This document shows positions 62,993 to 64,000 of a stretch of DNA of 64,000 nucleotides, in pieces (the first letter of the stretch is position 1; every line of letters begins with the position of its first letter). Location: positions 816-64,815 of the forward strand of contig DDDX01000033.1 in NCBI GenBank assembly GCA_002339085.1. Reading direction: 5' to 3'. The notes beneath the pieces are model-generated. The model worked only from the letters and a program-made list of their open reading frames with translations, was not told where the DNA came from and did no database searches. The position numbers and the translations under genes were made by a program. The stretch comes from Cellvibrionales bacterium UBA1969 (GTDB taxonomy: Bacteria > Pseudomonadota > Gammaproteobacteria > Pseudomonadales > UBA7434).

Positions 62993-64000
62993 TTACATGC
63001 TAGCCGTTGGTGCTTGGTTAGTAATCCAAACCGTTTGGTAGGGCGCTAATGACAAAGTTTCAGTCGCTAGGTTAATGGCTTGATTGCTGATTAATTCATG
63101 CCAATGGTCCATTGCTATCAAATTGACACTCGCTAACGGTAGCTGGTAGGGGAATTTACTTATATTAGAAATGCAAAAGATGCTTTGCTGACGATCTTGA
63201 CTTTGGCGCCAGAAACCAAAAATCGTATCCCCTAGGTGTAAAGTGAACTGGGTTGCATTGGGATGAAAGGCTGATTGGGTTGTACGAATGGCCAATAAAG
63301 CCATGAGTTTTTCAAAAACAATAGCCTGCGAGTGTAGTGGGTTCGACAAGCGCTCAGTCAGTTCTTGATAGTTCCATTGATGACGATTAATGGCTCTATT
63401 ATGTCCCTCTTGCGAAACTCTTTCATAGTCATTGCGCGTGCCTAGTAAGCTGTGAATATAAATGCCGGGTATGCCTTCGAGTCCAAGCATAATAGCGTGT
63501 GCGCAGATAAAGCGCTCAATGCCAAATTTATCAGGTCCTTGATCGGTACCTTGTAAGCTATCAAAAAGTGATATGTTGATTTCATAAGGTTTCTGGCCGC
63601 CATCCGCGACTTGACGGTAAGAGACCTTGCCACCAAAGTTTTCCATAATAGCTGAAAGATTATCAATTTCACGATCGGATAATAGGCCTTCAACAGGGCG
63701 TAGACCAATACCATCGTGTGAAGCGATAAAATTAAAATAGCTTGTGCCATTTTGCGCGGGTGGCATACTCATCATCCATTGTTTGAGATAATAGCTATTG
63801 CCTGCAATAAGACAGTGAATTAATAGCGGCGGCAGTGAAAAGTTGTATATGCAATGAGCCTCATTGGCATTACCAAAATATTCAAGATTTTCGCGATTAG
63901 GAATATTGGTCTCAGTAATGATAAGCGCTTCTGGTTCAGCATGCTCGATCAATAGTCGCAGCAAGCGAACAATTTGGTGTGTTTGGCTCAAATTAAGACA
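62993..64000 (-). CDS. GH13 sugar phosphorylase (sucrose/glucosylglycerate phosphorylase-like), 3' part
   Basis: The last 336 codons are visible, and the frame is open to the window edge, so the gene starts outside. It is the C-terminal part of a (beta/alpha)8 GH13 subfamily-18 phosphorylase. The likely acid/base Glu is in ITETNIP and the transition-state Asp in [30 protein letters not shown] is also typical. Such enzymes split sucrose, glucosylglycerate or similar glucosides with phosphate. The TTG at 63991 is not the true start because [11 protein letters not shown] is internal to the family. leuS follows 121 bp downstream on the same strand. Confidence 0.88.
   Translation of the reverse strand, partial: CLNLSQTHQIVRLLRLLIEHAEPEALIITETNIPNRENLEYFGNANEAHCIYNFSLPPLLIHCLIAGNSYYLKQWMMSMPPAQNGTSYFNFIASHDGIGLRPVEGLLSDREIDNLSAIMENFGGKVSYRQVADGGQKPYEINISLFDSLQGTDQGPDKFGIERFICAHAIMLGLEGIPGIYIHSLLGTRNDYERVSQEGHNRAINRHQWNYQELTERLSNPLHSQAIVFEKLMALLAIRTTQSAFHPNATQFTLHLGDTIFGFWRQSQDRQQSIFCISNISKFPYQLPLASVNLIAMDHWHELISNQAINLATETLSLAPYQTVWITNQAPTASM

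Noticed and set aside
1..64000. tRNA or rRNA genes, CRISPR arrays, insertion sequences, attachment sites
   Set aside because: I looked for cloverleaf-like segments, spaced direct repeats, transposase or integrase genes and terminal inverted repeats and saw none.

Overview
The window is chromosomal DNA from a Gram-negative gammaproteobacterium of moderate to low G+C content. Housekeeping blocks are ordered as in Pseudomonas and its marine relatives: dksA-gluQRS beside a sigma-54 activator, and proA-nadD-rsfS-rlmH-mrdA-rodA-mltB-rlpA-dacA-ybeD-lipB facing leuS-lptE-holA. Together with an exosortase-type exopolysaccharide locus, a PPi-dependent phosphofructokinase and a GH13 sugar phosphorylase, this suggests a marine, Cellvibrionales-like organism. 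That placement is inference.

Layout. 1-303 is non-coding but structured. It carries a minus-strand sigma-54 promoter-like sequence that would start an RNA made of AAN triplets, plus three GTAACA/TGTTAC hexamers upstream of it. 304-3047 (minus) holds a CbrB-like sigma-54 activator without a receiver domain, then gluQRS and dksA. 3371-19250 is mostly ordinary metabolism: an aminotransferase, a beta-propeller lipoprotein, a Rieske protein with a nitronate monooxygenase, an M15 peptidase, cysE, ppa, PPi-PFK, mpl, ubiX, an RND-type exporter and three small proteins.

19537-47517 is one co-directional exopolysaccharide locus of about 28 kb. It starts with export and length-control genes (OPX, Wzz, a BY-kinase-like protein, an ExeA-type ATPase). 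wecC follows, then a visibly A/T-rich cassette (about 25.4-35.4 kb) with a uridine-kinase-like protein, a nucleotidyltransferase-fold protein, a GT-C-like membrane protein, an alkaline-phosphatase-superfamily enzyme, a GH123/DUF4091-like secreted protein, two GT4 enzymes and a flippase. The locus ends with a two-domain oxidoreductase, a heparinase II/III-like protein, another GT4, an exosortase-EpsI fusion, a WecA-like initiating transferase, the TPR lipoprotein PrsT and wecB. WecB and WecC together predict UDP-ManNAcA as a precursor. The WecA-like enzyme would load the lipid carrier, the GT4 enzymes extend the unit, Wzx flips it, and Wzz/OPX control length and export.

47678-58019 is the cell-wall and lipoylation cluster, without lipA next to lipB. 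58592-62871 (minus) is leuS-lptE-holA. 62993-64000 is the 3' part of a GH13 sugar phosphorylase running off the right edge.

The most interesting signal is at the left edge. A receiver-less CbrB, with no cbrA next to it, lies directly upstream of what looks like a sigma-54-driven, Hfq-titrating CrcZ-type small RNA. As I recall it, the CbrAB/CrcZ cascade is described only in pseudomonads.
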